From the NCBI GenBank assembly GCA_002633025.1, contig NMRB01000845.1, positions 157,134 to 221,133 of the forward strand: a stretch of DNA of 64,000 bases, written 5' to 3'. Below the pieces are notes generated by a model. The model was not told the DNA's origin. It ran no database searches and saw nothing but the letters and a program-made list of their open reading frames with translations. A program made the position numbers and the translations under genes. Below are positions 1 through 14,300 of this stretch, one piece after another. The first letter of the stretch is position 1. Every line of letters begins with the position of its first letter. This stretch comes from Notospermus geniculatus. Lineage: Eukaryota > Nemertea > Pilidiophora > Heteronemertea > Lineidae.

Positions 1-2381
1 GACACACGCTTTGGAAACTTCAGATGAATTAATTATGAAATTAAAGTGCTTGTCACGAACGGAGGATTTAATTTCACTTTGAAGACTTTCATGTTGCGTG
101 AACTTCTCTGTACACAGCCACCTACATGTTGTAGACGGAAAAAATCATTCGCAGATGGCGAAGACATAGCTTTGTAATGAAAAACGAAATGCGCTACGAA
201 GACAGATGTTCTCTTAAGTGTTTTTCTATGCTGCAGCTATGGAAGTAGCGTTTCTTTAAATTATTGTGTTTAGAGGGTCTTTGATTGAAGCTGTGCAGAT
301 GTGAGCTTTTAAAGTGTCAAATTCATCAGAAGCAGACCATCGCAAACCATCAGATCCTAGATAAACCCTCGCCGAACTTCGAAACGAATCAAAAGTTCAA
401 CGTCTGAAGCAGCCCTGGAGCTCTACGGATGACGCGAGGGACATCTTCTCACTTGTCTTAGCATTCTTATCTCATTGTAACATAGTGCATAATAGAATGG
501 CGTGTCCTCGGTCATGGTGAAGACTTATCAATAACACTGGTAAGTCATGATATCATCGATCAAAATCGGTTCTTGATCCGGTAAATACTATTCAATGAAT
601 GTTAACAACATATCTAGTGTCATCGTCAATTCCCTATCACGATGAGACGTATTGTTTTGCTTAGCGGATGGGAAAAGCAAGGGGTGGAATTTGTCGATGA
701 TATCGGGGAGCAATCAGTCTAGCCTGGGTATTGATATGAGGGTGATCCAGCCTCATCTAGAGTGTGATCGAAAACGATAGCGTATTGGCAAGATTCCCGA
801 CCACGCTTACAGTTCGTTAAAAGTGGTCTTCTCCTGGTGCGTAAAATCACGTAATCGCTGAAGAGGAAGAAGATTTGTACAATTTCCCTTCTTGGTGGTA
901 TACATGTTTGTCAGATACCAACAGATGGCAAGTAATTCATCCCAAGTGTTAGCCTATCTCAAAGCTTGGAGGAATTATGTTGTCAATGTAATTCCTTCAA
1001 GCTCAAAGTTTCACTGTGTCATAGATCCGCTTCTTTCTTAGCTACATGTAAATGATCTACGCCATTGGTTCGTAATGATCTGACAAATCATCTGACAGAT
1101 TTGGCGTCACATCGACCTCTTCCATGGGGATTTACGGCTGTACCAAGTGTCTTCCCCTCTGAATCTCGACATTGTTGGTCTGATCGACTTCTTGTCGTCT
1201 TGGGGCAATACTTTGCTCATTAGAGTCAACTATCGTGTTCGCTTGCCGCCTTGGGTAATGCCATCAACATTACATGGCTTACCAACATACCGATGGAGTT
1301 GTTGGTCTTACTGACCTGTCCCATGTCTAGTAAAAGAGTTGGTCGAAGTACAGTCGATGGAGGTCCAATTCTGTTCCTTTACATACTATTTGTTATGTTA
1401 ACTTCGTGATCGTGGGTTGTTCCTGTGTCCTTTGCTTCTCCTGTAAAATAGAACTGCTCCGCAATATCTTTGTGATCGTTACCACTTAATGAGCTACGGA
1501 TCATGTCAACCATCATAATGATAGCGCCGTGTGGTTAGAATTTGTGTTAATTTAATGGAACATTGACCATTCCTTTTTGACAACCAATGAACATCGTATC
1601 GACTTCAATCAGGATAAGAAAGGGTCAGACACAGGGCAACGACATCACTTCCTCTATTCCTTGGTTTGTCTAACGAGCGCAAGGCTCGCAATGATGGTGA
1701 AGGAGTCGCCGAAAAGGTTTGGCTTGCTTATTCTTTGACCTGTATGGGTCCATCATTACTTCAGACACCAAATCTGGCGTTCCTAAATGCAAATGCCAGA
1801 AATGGTGATCGTGCGCTTCCAGTTGAGCAGCGACAACGCAGTGTCCATAGGATGACTGCACACTCCCCTCCTTACTTTGTACACAATCTCTTTTCGTGTT
1901 GATTAATGTTTTCCCCGCCTCACTTCGAGGTTTTTACGTCCGCCTAGTGTGTAATACGATGATGTAATCGGCGTCTAGGGCTGCAACACCAATACAAGCA
2001 CAAGAGCTATAAGTCGTACATCACGGCCAAAAAAGTGAAACATCAACAATGTTTGCTGGCATGGTAAGGTTTCAATCACGAACAGCCTTATGGAATCCGA
2101 CTACCGTATGTTGTTGGTCCATCTGGTTATTTTTAAGCTAAACTAATAAGGTTCTTTGGACAAATAACGTATGCGTTTGATTTTTATACAGGACCAGAGA
2201 TCGTAAACAAAAATCCGCTTCGATTTGCGAAAATAAATGATGAGCACGGGGGCTGTTGTTTCAATCTTGTCGAATATGGTGTCAGTGGTGATCATTATCC
2301 TGACTGGCGCTGCTTTAATTCGCTGGGTTTTTTATGAGTCTGGGTGGATTTGTGCTTGCGAGTCTTCATCTCGATTCTCCA
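1..2381. other. No gene recognised
   Basis: Only short open frames occur here and none resembles a known family. A short frame at 2237-2428 (+) begins with a hydrophobic stretch that could be a signal peptide or membrane segment. It has no convincing splice donor in the phase needed to join the protease exon at 8116, so it is not called. Confidence 0.5.
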
Positions 2382-2690
2382 AACCCATGAAACTGTCGTC
2401 TGTGACTTCCGCCTCACCGAGCCCATAATTAACCGTTTCGTCTGTGACCTCCGCCCGCCTAGCCCATGAACCTTTCCGTCTGTGACTTCTGACTCTCCGA
2501 GCCCATGAGCCTATACTAGCCGTCTGACCTCTGACTCTCCGAGCCCATGAACCTTTCGTCTGTGACCTCTCCCTCTCCGAGCCCATGAACATTTCGTCTG
2601 TGACCTCTGATGCTCCGAGCCCATGAACCTTTTCGTCTGTGACCTGTGACTCTCCGAGCCCATGAACCTTTCCGTCTGTGACCTGTGTTT
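2382..2690. repeat. Minisatellite, unit about 39 bp
   Basis: About eight imperfect units repeat the words GAGCCCATGAACCTTTCC and GTCTGTGACCTCTGACTCTC. Units are 38-39 bp, so on the minus strand the array is open for long stretches and gives a 178-codon frame with a repeating VTDEKVHGLGES-like motif. Unit length varies by one base, which shifts frame between units. This argues for a non-coding minisatellite and against a repeat protein. Confidence 0.8.
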
Positions 2691-4662
2691 CGTTCGACGA
2701 CACTGCTGCTCCTTCACGAGGTACTTTGGTTGATCTCGACCCCAGGGCAGCATGGTGATGGGCGAAGGGCGAAATAACTGTATTTCTTTCAACTTTTACT
2801 AAGGCAGATGAGGATGGTTCATTAAAAGCCTGCTGCTCTAGAAGAAACAGCGTTTCGGTACAAACCAAGACAGTTCATCCATTCTTTAGCAATCACTCCT
2901 GACATGTTCTCAAGGGCCACCATTTTCTCTCTTTTCAGTCAATCCCAAATTCATTAGCAGAATTACTAAAGGGTAAGTTTAACTTTATACATATGTTCTC
3001 TTAAAAGCTATCAAGAAAATCCGACTTATCCATCAAAGTCTTAGTTTAAATTCTTGTTTCTCCAACGATTGGCGAGTCACGCCAAAATCGTTGTCTTGTG
3101 TACTTTGGAGAACCACCTAATCGTTTACACTGTATTTGAGACAGTGGGGTTCCTTGGGATGATGGTGAGCTACATGTATTTGTATATCATATAAAATAAA
3201 ATGACGCAATTTCATAGCTGGATATGAGTAGCCAGGGGTAATATCCAGCTACCTCACTCACACACACAATGGATGTGTCACATTTGCATCGGTTCTATTT
3301 TGATGTGCTTTTGTGTGACAGTAATACCCATTTGAACCTTTTTGCCTGTGTTGGTCTCAGCAGCCGGAGGCCACACGCTTGCGCCACGTTGACGTTCATC
3401 TAGTCGACTGCGATATCTTTTGCCCGGTGTCATCCGATTTGGGCCTTGATCTAGAAAAACAATTTAACATTTCGGATCTTAAGCATGGAAGTAAGAACCA
3501 GAATTTTCAAAAAAGCTTCCTCGAACGTTCAGATTTCGATACAAAATTGCATTCAGTAAAACGCTTGTGATTGCCTCTTATCAGGTACCGCAAAACCCTG
3601 TGGGATGCGATGCGAATTATTGATATGGACTGGATTTTTATTATTCATAGCCCACTCCAACGTAAAGATGAGACTGGTGGAGTCAGCCAGTCGAGAGTTG
3701 ATCCGCTTTATAGGGTTTCTTTTCTTACACCAATTGTCCACATCACCGGGTCAATGATTCTTATTACATCGCAATGGAGACACTTCATTAGGAAATCATT
3801 CGCTACTGCTTATCGCTGGATCCTGTATGATATAGCCAATGATTACATTATCCGCATCCAATGACAAGACTTGCCATTCCATTAAACCTTAACTTCATCA
3901 ATGCAGCTATCACCTAACCACATCTCCTCTTGTTTTATTTCAGAAATTGAAATAGATTCGAGAGGTCCCAAGACACCTGCCAAACGTAAGTGGTAATTCA
4001 GTTCACTTTCTCGTAACTCTATTAGGCTACGTTTTACCTGTGGCGTGCCTGACATGGCGTGATGAACAGGATATTCAAATCTCTCGATGACCGCTTCAAA
4101 CACGATCGGCGTATATCTGTGGCCTTTCCCGCACGCAGAGCCTCTTTCTTGAACGGATGTCAAACATGTTTGTCGACAAAGAAAGTCATCAACCAGATAT
4201 TTTAGCTCAATATATCAATTGAATCTCTGTGAAAAAGGTATTTCATCTACTTCTTCCCTCACAAACATGACAAACAAGACGATCCGCATCTTTTTGGTTT
4301 TTCGAAGGAGAAAAATCTCACCTATGGGAATTCTATCGCTGATTCCATTACCAACTGTCACCATCCGCATGCGGTAAGCTTGTTCGTCGAATTCCAAAAA
4401 AGATAGAAAAGAATGCGACAGTATCGTGACAGTTGGATGGTGATAATGATACGGCTAAACATCTAGGTGAATCTTCTTTAACGTTACACCTGTTTGTGCT
4501 CCAAGAAGACCGAGGGCGGGCATACCATTACAAACCAGCATTTCATGATCCCGTCACAAAAACGTACATGTACCTTAAGCCGTTGCGTTATTTTAGGTTT
4601 TGGCTGTTGACGTACAGTTGTTTAAAGGATCCTTGCACTTTTAAGGCGGAGATCAGATGTTG
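2691..4662. other. No gene recognised
   Basis: There are short open frames on both strands (for example 3571-3864 plus and 3882-4163 minus) without family motifs. No clear repeat structure is visible. The stretch may be intergenic or may hold undetected upstream exons of the protease. Confidence 0.45.
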
Positions 4663-4858
4663 AAAGGGGCTGTTCATTTTCGTCACCTGAAGAATCTGAG
4701 TTGTGATCCTTGGGAAAACGGAAAAAGCTATGCACTGCAAATTGCAGGGATTGTTTGTTGTGCTGTACAGAATAATCGCTGCAATTTGCAGCTTCATGGC
4801 TTTCTCCATTTTCTCAAGGATCACACAACTCAGATTCCTCAATTGACAGCCCCTTTTT
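4663..4858. repeat. Hairpin (MITE-like) element, about 196 bp
   Basis: The ends AAAGGGGCTGT and ACAGCCCCTTT are inverted. Inside them GAATCTGAGTTGTGATCCTTG is answered by its inverted near-match around 4814-4838, and CTGCAAATTGCAG sits near the centre. The imperfect palindrome spans the whole segment, as in a degraded foldback element. Confidence 0.7.
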
Positions 4859-7800
4859 GATTGCATCAGGGTTGCTATGGGTTCGCGGCGGGTTTGCGTG
4901 AAGTAGTTGATGTGCATGCCGCTTTGACATCACTAAAACGTTTAAACGTCAAGAACGGAGATTCGGTTTCCTAGTTTTTGCTAATTTCGTTTATTTTTGT
5001 CCATCGCTGCAAGCGATCGAAAAGAAATTCCAGCCTAACAGGTGGATTGGTAATGTTCTTTCAACCTTTATTCCCGTCCGTTCCCAATGGTAACAGTCAC
5101 TCTGTCATGAAATGTGGCACAACAAGATGCAGAAATTCAGTTAAATGAGTGCGGGCTGATCGCCCATACTGAAACCCATTGAGAAGATCCTGGAGGAGAC
5201 TGACACGAACCCACGTAATGCAATATGGATAAGCTCATCCAAGCGACTGCATGCTGTTTGAAAACTTACATCCTGTGTTCAAAATGCACTTGACTGTCTT
5301 CACCAACGTTCATGATGCATTATTTTGATTTCACGCTTGCATTTCAAACGGGAGTATTTTTTTTTCATTCGCGTTTATGAAACTACGGCTTATTCTTCTG
5401 ATGACGGCGTCGTCGGTGCGAGAGAAGAAAAACATAATCACGATCTCCGCGCTGATTTATCTAACAAGGTAAAAGACAAAGCGTGATTCGTTTTTATAAA
5501 TCTAATTTGAATCCGAGAATTATTCAGCTTGAGGTAAATTTTGCCATGGCTTCGAGTATAGTAATGATTTATTACCAAGAATTTTATGAATTACGGATGA
5601 CCTTTTCTGGTCAGATGCTGCGAGGAGAATACAGAGTTGGAAAGACTGAGATTTAATTGTCATTGTTGGTAGGCAATATTACAGCTCTGCGGGCAACCGG
5701 GTTGTTCAGTTCAGAGTCAAAATTTCTTCCTAATTACAGCTCTGCAGGTCACCGAATTTTTCTGTTGAGAGATAAGATTTCATTCTTAGGCGGTCGCAGT
5801 TGGTTGCCGTCTTTATCATCTATCTTTGGAGATTTGAAATGAGGTTCTTCATCTTCGCGAAAAAGATTCTAGATGTGGTATTATTTGGCTTCGCAAGAAA
5901 TAGTACAGATTAGCTATTCGACAGACATCGGTTCAACAGGCTTGGTCCGGCGCAGTGTGGGAACATCGAGAATGCTAATGCGACAGTTGTACATTCCTTT
6001 CTCAATCAGGTTTTTCGGGTGGGAGAGGAAGCTCCCTAACTGCGTCAAAGAAAGCACTGACTGGTTCCCGTCTTTGCCGCTACACTCCCGCGGCGTTCGA
6101 ACGGACAGAAGCACGGCGGGGGTGGAGCGCAAAGATGGGAACCAGTCCAAAGAAACCATGGACAGAAACGGTGGAGCTGCGGTTAATACGCCGGTTGGGT
6201 CCAGGTATTTTGTTGTATGAAGAGATAGAGACATGGGTTCAGAGATAGTTTTCCTCGTCTCGTGATGCGTTAGTTTGTCGAAATGTTTCTGTGTCGATCA
6301 ATATCGCCAACAGATTGAAGGTGGAAGTTAGAAAGACATTTCCGTCTGCTCCTAACAGCAACATACTCAAGGAAGTCGTATAAAAACGAGGAAGATATTC
6401 AAATGAGCGGTGGTACCTAATTGTCGTCTGCATGTGTATAGGGCATCCTGGTTTGGGCATCCCGTTAGCCACAACATATTCATTATTCATTGCTGTAGCT
6501 AAAATCGGATAAATACAGGTCCACCTACTCTTGGCAAAATCTATGAAGCCATGCCTGTTGTTGGCAAATACCGTAATAAGATAATTCCTGGTTTTTTACA
6601 CGGAACTGTTAATATTTCTCTTCTTTGATCACATAAGCCTAACCAATACAAGACGGGCCCTTCTAAATGCATGATTCGAAGTCAACAAGCTGTGAGACAG
6701 TCACATTGGACATCTCAGATGATTAGCGCGTTCGAGTCACGACTGTATACGAAAGACGATATAACAGAGGATGTCGAAGTGGAAAGCCATCGTGCTAAAA
6801 GCAAGACAACTGAGGCCGAATTCGATCCAGAATCAATACGAACAGATTTGACCTGATGGGCCGTGACGCTGTACGAGGCTATAAGCACACAATCGCAGGA
6901 GAGCCAGAAAAAATAGCTGTAACCGCCAAGGCAATTGTGAATTGAGGACTTGTCGTTCTGAGAATTGTCCTGAGAGGGGAAACTGCATGAGGGCAGGCCC
7001 GGAAGGAAGGGCAGGCAGGAATTATTGGCTGCTTCATAACTTCTTGAACAACTTTTCTAGTGGATCCGTCAGTGCTAGAAACAACTAATTCTGAAACAGA
7101 TATTTTAAACAGGTCATAACTTCCTGACGAAGTCATACAAAAATATTCAACAAGTGTCGAACATTAGACGGGGATGATGAACAGGGTTTCATATTGACTC
7201 CTTCGTTACTTGAATATCTACATTCTATTACTCACAGGCGTCCGCTTCGAAGGGACGTTTACTGAACGCAGATCACCGCCGAAGGTCAAAGTAGCACTTG
7301 TTGTCTAGCCAAGTGGAAGAAACAGGAAGCGGTGGTGTGGCTAATAGCTCTTGACTGACGTTGGGAAATCATGATGTATTGTCACGACACTTATAGGGAT
7401 GAACTAAGTAGGTGAAAGGAAGAAGATGGGAAATGCACCTTTAAAGTAGATCACAGAGGAATTCTAACTTATCTAATGTATCCAAAGTATGAGATACGTT
7501 GATCTTGACCAAGATGCATATTGGAGTGGTGGTGTATGTAACTGACCAATAAATTGTCAAAAAAGGTTTTAGCCCTACCTAACTGCGGCTGTGGACATTT
7601 CATATTATGCCTTGCCTCTTCATCTCAATGATGCTAAATAAAACACGGTACTGGCTTCCCTTTTAGATCAACAATGGTTTACAAAAAAAGTAAGGGTCGC
7701 CCGTCAAACAAAGTTTTCTTACAAAAGATGCAAAATTCGTGAGGAAATGGAAAGGAAATGAATTTGGAACATTTCAGAGCAAGGAAATGCAATCTTGTAT

Positions 7801-8115
7801 ACTTGTTTCCTCCGACAAATTGGAATATATCGGAGTTTCACATCTGGGGAATCTGTCCATTAAAATGTCGCCCGAACGCCATCTGCCATGCTCAGACCTA
7901 CGATCAAGGACAAATTCCATCTGATTGTCTGTCACGATTGACGCTTTAATATAGAGTGATAACAAAGACTGTGGGCCAATCGATTAAGCAATTTGAAATT
8001 GACGACAAAAGGGGAAAAGGAATGAAGTGTAATTGGTAAGAAAGGGGGAAGGAATGAAAGGTACTTGGTAAGAAAAAACCTTTTGGCTTAACCCATCATA
8101 ATTTTATCTTTTCAG
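4859..8115. other. No gene recognised; probable 5' part of the protease locus
   Basis: The protease exon at 8116 starts two bases into a codon, so at least one upstream exon (signal peptide, perhaps another domain) must exist. I could not identify it here. The stretch contains one hairpin at 6059-6147, a short tandem duplication around 5685-5755 and another about 35 bp long at 7990-8065. Confidence 0.4.
6059..6147. repeat. Short inverted repeat, about 89 bp
   Basis: GACTGGTTCCCGTCTTTGC at the left is matched by the inverse of GCAAAGATGGGAACCAGTC at the right, with a GC-rich loop. It looks like a small MITE or its remnant. Confidence 0.65.
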
Positions 8116-8326
8116 TGTTAGAGCATTGCGGTAAGAACAAATACTGGAAGCCTAGTATACAGAATGATCGAAGAAAGCGGATAGTAGGGGGCGTGGAGGC
8201 CAAGTATGGAGAGTGGCCCTGGCTGGTCACGCTGCAACTCAACAAAGATGGAGTCAGACACGAACATTTATGTGGCGGTACTCTAATCCATCCACAATGG
8301 GTATTAACAGCGGCCCACTGCTTCGA
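8116..8326 (+). CDS. Protease exon A: propeptide, activation site, His57
   Basis: The acceptor is TTTTCAG before 8116 and the donor is GTAAGT at 8327. It encodes a short propeptide with one Cys, the RRKR/IVGG cleavage site, CGGTLI and LTAAHC with the catalytic His. It ends two bases into a Glu codon completed by the first base of the next exon. It starts inside a codon, so it is not the first exon. Confidence 0.93.
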
Positions 8327-11300
8327 GTAAGTACACTACTCGTACACCGCCTTTTTCTAATAAGTGCCATCAGCACTTTTTACATGATTTCTACATTGCA
8401 ATACGAATACTCAGACAGAAGATGTAATTATGAAATATGATATGAAGAATCTCGTCTCTTTAAATGTGATTTGAAATATTACCCTGAGAAGGCGGAGTTC
8501 CACTCTGTAATCGAATTGCAATCAATTCCCTCTGCTTACTACGTACGGAAATCAAGCTGGTAATAAGAATGATCCTGTCATTTCTTTGATTTAAGAGTTA
8601 GAGAATCTTATTACAAACAATTTTGGCTTTCTGGAGACCCCCAATGAAACTTTTTATATCCTCTTTTAATCATACATGTACACTCCTTGCTTGGAAGTAA
8701 AAAGACAGTCATGTTGTTTGTCTCTGACGTAATCTTAGAATCAGTAGGAAATTGTCTTAAGGAGTCCCTTTTCGGAATATCTTAGTATTTTTTCAAAGTA
8801 TTTTATAACCTTGGTAATCGTTATGCATTCCATTGAATATACGACGGCTGATATAAAACCAAAGGCAGGTATTTTCGATGATATAGAAATTAAAAAAATG
8901 TACATGTACTAAGGCAAGTTGAGTTATAGTCTCAACACTTTTTGAGAAAGACAAGAGAGTTGTCTGAGCTAGGACATCAAATGGTATAAAAGTATCTGCC
9001 TAGAAGGAGTGAACGCGGAGTGTATCTGTAGCTGTCATTTTCATTTTGACGGAGCAGCTTGGGTGCCGAGTTAGCTCTTCCTTCAGTACATTGATTTCTC
9101 AAAGACTCGAACGAGAACGCCTCGGGTCTCCTCGTTCTTTAATATTTTACATTTCGTTGCATTGCGGGTTTCCGTATTTTATTTATTTTTTTGTATGTAA
9201 GCGTATTCATTCTGACAACGACGGAATCGGCTGACAAACGGGCTTCCCTGTGCTTCCGTAACTTCCGTTGTTCTTGTTGTTGAAAGATGCCAAGTAACTT
9301 ACGATTTTCACCATATTTGACGACTCTAAGAAAATCTATGTAGGCCTATCCTTTGTGGCGGATGGCAGGTTAAACTTTAGGTGTTGCGAAGACTCTGTTC
9401 ACATTTTTCACCTTCCGGCATTTTCCATCATTCGTGGGAGTATAGTTTTCAATCTTTGACATGTTTCCTGCTGGCAAGTCGGTTGAAAACTTAGAAGAAT
9501 CCTCTGAGTCGTCTGATGACTTTGACCGCGATCCGAACAGAGCGTTAATACGTATCTCTTACCTCACAAACTGGTGTTATCATTCGTTGGAAACTCAGTT
9601 TGTCAGTCAAGCCGTGTGATCTTCGAGATTGTCGTTTGTTAATAAATCCATGGCCCTTGGAAAGGCTACTCGATATAAAGGAGTAGGTGTCTATTATATT
9701 GCGACAATTGACCTCCTAGCAAGTGATTGTAGATGATATTGTTCTAAGTAAGGCGTTCATGTCCAGGCGCACGGATACAACGACTATTTGCAGTCTCTTC
9801 GGCGTAGTTTAATGGATAATAGTAACCCATTCCTTCTAATTAACCGTTGGATTGCCTGTCGTTAGTGAGAAGATGGGTGTTGGCCATGTCGTGAACTTCA
9901 GTGCTCGAACTAACAATACAAACGAATTACTGCATCGTATAACTTCTAAAAATAACGTACATTGCAGTCCCCTCCCCAAAGATCGTTGAATCAGTCGTTT
10001 CATTCAGCTCTTCGTATATTACAGTTGATGCCTTGGTCAAGTGGTCTATACCAACTGCCTATTTATAAAGTAGATGCAATGCGTGTAAATTCAAAAAAAT
10101 CTTGTGTTTCATTCTCCTCAAGGAAGCCTTTTGCCATTCTCACGGTATACCTTCCAGATATGGAGAAAAGATCGCATGCGTGATGCTTTCCTATCTTTGA
10201 TTTCACTCGGCTGTGCCCCGCCTCATGACCAGTCTGACTGAGGACATGTCCCCCAAGGCAGAGCAACATTACCAGCTACGAGTGACTTCTTGCATGCTCA
10301 TGCTGCTTACAACCTCAACATCTGTGGTTTCAATCACAAATTGTCTTCCAGTTGATAAACTCTCTCAGTTTTTCTTGGACAAACACCAATTCTGCCTTGT
10401 CTTGCTTCATTTGAGTCAATTGTGTTGTGTTACTTCGTCAGGGAGACTGTGGAGAATCAGTGAAGAATGTGGAAAGTGATGAAGGCAACTGCAGACGGTC
10501 GTGTTGCTCAAGAGCATGGGCAAAAAAATCAAGTACATGTAATCCCATCTTTGCTCGAACTGCAATGTGATGCCTATCGAACGTGCTTTCTTCTATTTCC
10601 AGGCCTTACTGGGCAACTTTCCTGACCGCCGATCCTGACAAATGGAAGGCAAGAGTAGGAGAACATGACATGTTCAAGGATCAAGGAACGCACACGGATG
10701 CCGATGTGGAAAAAATTATACTTTATCCAAAGCGATCACGTAAGTTGAGAAGAACCTTCTTCGGAAATAATCAATGGATCGACTCAAACTGATGTCGAAC
10801 TGCACCGGTGACCTGTTATTCACATCCGCCCACCTCTCTCTCACCCAACACACGGCTACTTTGAAATAATATTGATTTCAGCGTTGTCATCATTTTGTAA
10901 CAGAGTTCTCAAAATGGATGTCAACACGACAAGAGCATAAAACTCGATATTTTATAACAATGTCGATGAACAATGAAAAAAGCAAACAAGAAGGGAGATT
11001 CCGTGCTAGATATTGCTTTGACCTTTGCATCTAATGGAATCTATCCTATTCTACCAGCTTCAAAAGTAATTTTAGAAAAAGATGTCCTGAGTATTATCTA
11101 AGGTTTATGATGATACTCGTTTATTTTCTTGACATTTTCTTCTGCAATGTATCGGTGTCGCTGTGAATAATAAGCTATGTATTATTAATACGTCTCTTTG
11201 ACTATTGAGTGCCCGTGGCTGAAAAATCATTTTCAGTCGATATTAACTTTGTGAGGGGAGCACTGCTTTTTTTCAAATCGTGGCAGCACTTACACCTTAC

Positions 11301-14300
11301 AATAAAGTTCCATTACTGACGTGCTAACTCTTCTCATTACATGTATTTAACTTTAAAAGACGGCATCGCTGAAAATCTGACTTAGCGTATCAAAGGAGCT
11401 GGAAACTTGAGGGATAAACCAGCAGAGAGTGATCCATGGGACATGGGACAACTCTCAGAAGAGCTGTGTCTTTTGTCACCTCCACGTATTGTGTGGGCGA
11501 AAGGTGCCTAAAAATGAGTGACTGTGAAAGCCCTATTGTATGGTCAAGTCAGCGAATGGTAACAATAGAGTACTTGGGCTGTTTTTTTTATGAAGGGCGC
11601 CAAACAGTTTTTCGGATTGCGGGACGATTTCCGGATAGTGTGCCCATTGTATAGCGGCAGCATGGTGGAACATAATGCCCGTTGTACACGGTAGGATTTT
11701 TTTGTACTAAAAATTATAAATGAGGCTCATGAATGGTGATTTCGGTCATAAGCCTAGTTTATACTTCGACGCACGACCATCGGCGTCCGACGCGCGATGA
11801 AAATCTGTACTCCGAAATAAGCCTACTTCATGATGTCGGCGTCCAGATTTTGATCGTGCGTCGGACGCCGATGGTCGTGCGTCGAAGTATAAACTAGGCT
11901 TTAGGCTACTGAATGCCGTGCTGAAAGGCATTGGTGAACACCCATTTGAGCCCCATTTATAATTTTTAGTACAAAAAAATCCTACTGTGTACAACGGGCA
12001 TTACAAAGGATTTACTGCGCAACACAGCGTAAAACACACAAGTGTGTGGAGGCCTTGGCCCCTCTCGAACAGTCGAAGATTTCCCCTGTGTTAACTTTCA
12101 AAATGACGTACTATTTCCCAACTGAAGTCACGCCACCATCTGANCACGGTATCGCGCAGCACTGATTCCCCAGCGTGGTATCAAAGGAGCTGGAAACTTG
12201 AGGGATATAAACCAGCAGAGAGTGATCCATGGGACATGGGACAACTCTCAGAAGAGCTGTGTCTTTTGTCACCTCCACGTATTGTGTGGGCGAAATGTGC
12301 CTAAAAATGAGTGACTGTGAAAGCCCTATTGTATGGTCAAGTCAGCGAATGGTAACAATAGAGTACTTGGGCAGTTTTTTTTATGAAGGGCGCCAAACAG
12401 TTTTTCGGATTGCGGGACGATTTCCGGATAGTGTGCCCATTGTACAGCGGCAGCATGGTGGAACATAATGCCCGTTGTACACGGTAGGATTTTTTTGTAC
12501 TAAAAATTATAAATGAGGCTCATGGATGGTGATTTCGGTCATAAGCCTAGTTTATACTTCGACGCACGACCATCGGCGTCCGACGCGCGATGAAAATCTG
12601 TACTCTGAAATAAGCCTACTTCATGATGTCGGCGTCCAGATTTTGATCGTGCGTCGGACGCCGATGGTCGTGCGTCGAAGTATAAACTAGGCTTTAGGCT
12701 ACTGAATGCCGTGCTGAAAGGCATTGGTGAACACCCATTTGAGCCCCATTTATAATTTTTAGTACAAAAAAATCCTACTGTGTACAACGGGCATTACAAA
12801 GGATTTACTGCGCAACACAGCGTAAAACACACAAGTGTGTGGAGGCCTTGGCCCCTCTCGAACAGTCGAAGATTTCCCCTGTGTTAACTTTCAAAATGAC
12901 GTACTATTTCCCAACTGAAGTCACGCCACCATCTGATTAACATCTGTCACTGAGTTAGAGGGAATATCGTATTCAGCATGACCAGATATGGCAACATTAG
13001 ATTGCCGTTGAATTATTTTATTGCCATAATAACAGTGAACCAGTTTTCAATGAAAATTGACACGAAATAAAAACGTTTTAATATGACGTGGAAAAAGCTG
13101 TTGAGTGATGGAGTATCATTCAAAGCCTGACGAGGAAATTGAATGAGATCGCTTTTATCACCTTCTTGAGTTTGTGTAATGCCTCCCCAGTCCTTTTAAA
13201 GAAAAATCAAGATACTCTCGACCAGCAGTTAGGGATTGCAATTTAAAAAACCACGGGATTCATAAAAGCAGGGTAAGTCGGTTTGTCAATGTGGCAACTA
13301 ATTTAATCATGGAGAGCATGATTGTGGAATGCGTGTCATGGGAGCAACTAGCGTTTGGAAACCTTGCTGTGATCTTTAGCTGTGATTGACATCATTCTGC
13401 TTTGCCTTGAAGTGGGTTTTGTGAATTGAAAACATTACATTCGAACAAAGATCGCACTTTATTGTTTTATCGGTGTACTCTCCACGCAATAGCGAGTTTT
13501 CGCAAAGCCCCCGAAACGCCAAACGCGAACGCCAATCCCATTGTTCGATGCCATGAAGGGAGCAGCGAACAATAGGGCCTAGGATAGACGTTGTTTGCGT
13601 CGGCGTTTCCGGGGGTAATAGTGAAATCTCCAACGGGAATCAGGGTATTCGGCTAAAAGTACAACGCCGAGTTGAAAAGAACTGCAGAATGTGTGGGTGA
13701 ACCAGATGAAAGAATGAAGAATGACAATATGGCCAAGTTAACCTTATCGGTGTCGATGCGTTTGTCGCTTTGTCTTTTGCAATATCCGTTTCTTATCTGA
13801 CCTGTGTCTTCCATTCATGTGCACCATTCTTTTTCAATATCACGTCATCCTGCCGCGGCCTGCGAAACCTGAGGCACGAATGTCACCTCATAAAATTTCA
13901 TCAAACAAATGTTTGGCGAAGGGAAAACTGGCGACGTCATTTCACATTTTGTTCGTTGCTTCTGCCATTTTGCTCATGCGTGATATGCCTAATATACGAC
14001 CTCGTCGATATTTCGGCTAGATTTCATACCATCCCTTGGTCAGGTTGTTGATGTCTAAAATAGCTTGGTAACATCAAAAGAAACACTGAGATTGAGAGAA
14101 CGAACGCGTTTTGCCGACCGTAAGAGGACAGGTCAGGTTTACCGCTCAACCTTATTGTAATGCCGGTCGATATCCTGATACTCATCGTCTGGTAAAATCT
14201 TTTCATTGGAAAATTTTTCCTTACCATTGAAGTTCACGTACGACGGAGCGAAATGACCTGTCGGCCGTGTTCTGATCTGAGCAAATCCACCTCATCACAC

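Larger units (their letters stand above)
11387..12936. repeat. Tandem duplication of a 757-bp unit
   Basis: Unit 1 is 11387-12143 and unit 2 is 12178-12936, separated by 34 bp that include a single N at 12144. By eye the units differ by about seven substitutions and one 2-bp indel. Each unit carries the same nested palindrome. The N at the seam means an assembly (haplotype) duplication is as likely as a real one. Confidence 0.9.

Noticed and set aside
2332-2868. 178-codon minus-strand frame with repeating VTDEKVHGLG motif
   Set aside because: It is the translation of a minisatellite whose unit length varies by one base; no splice or homology support.
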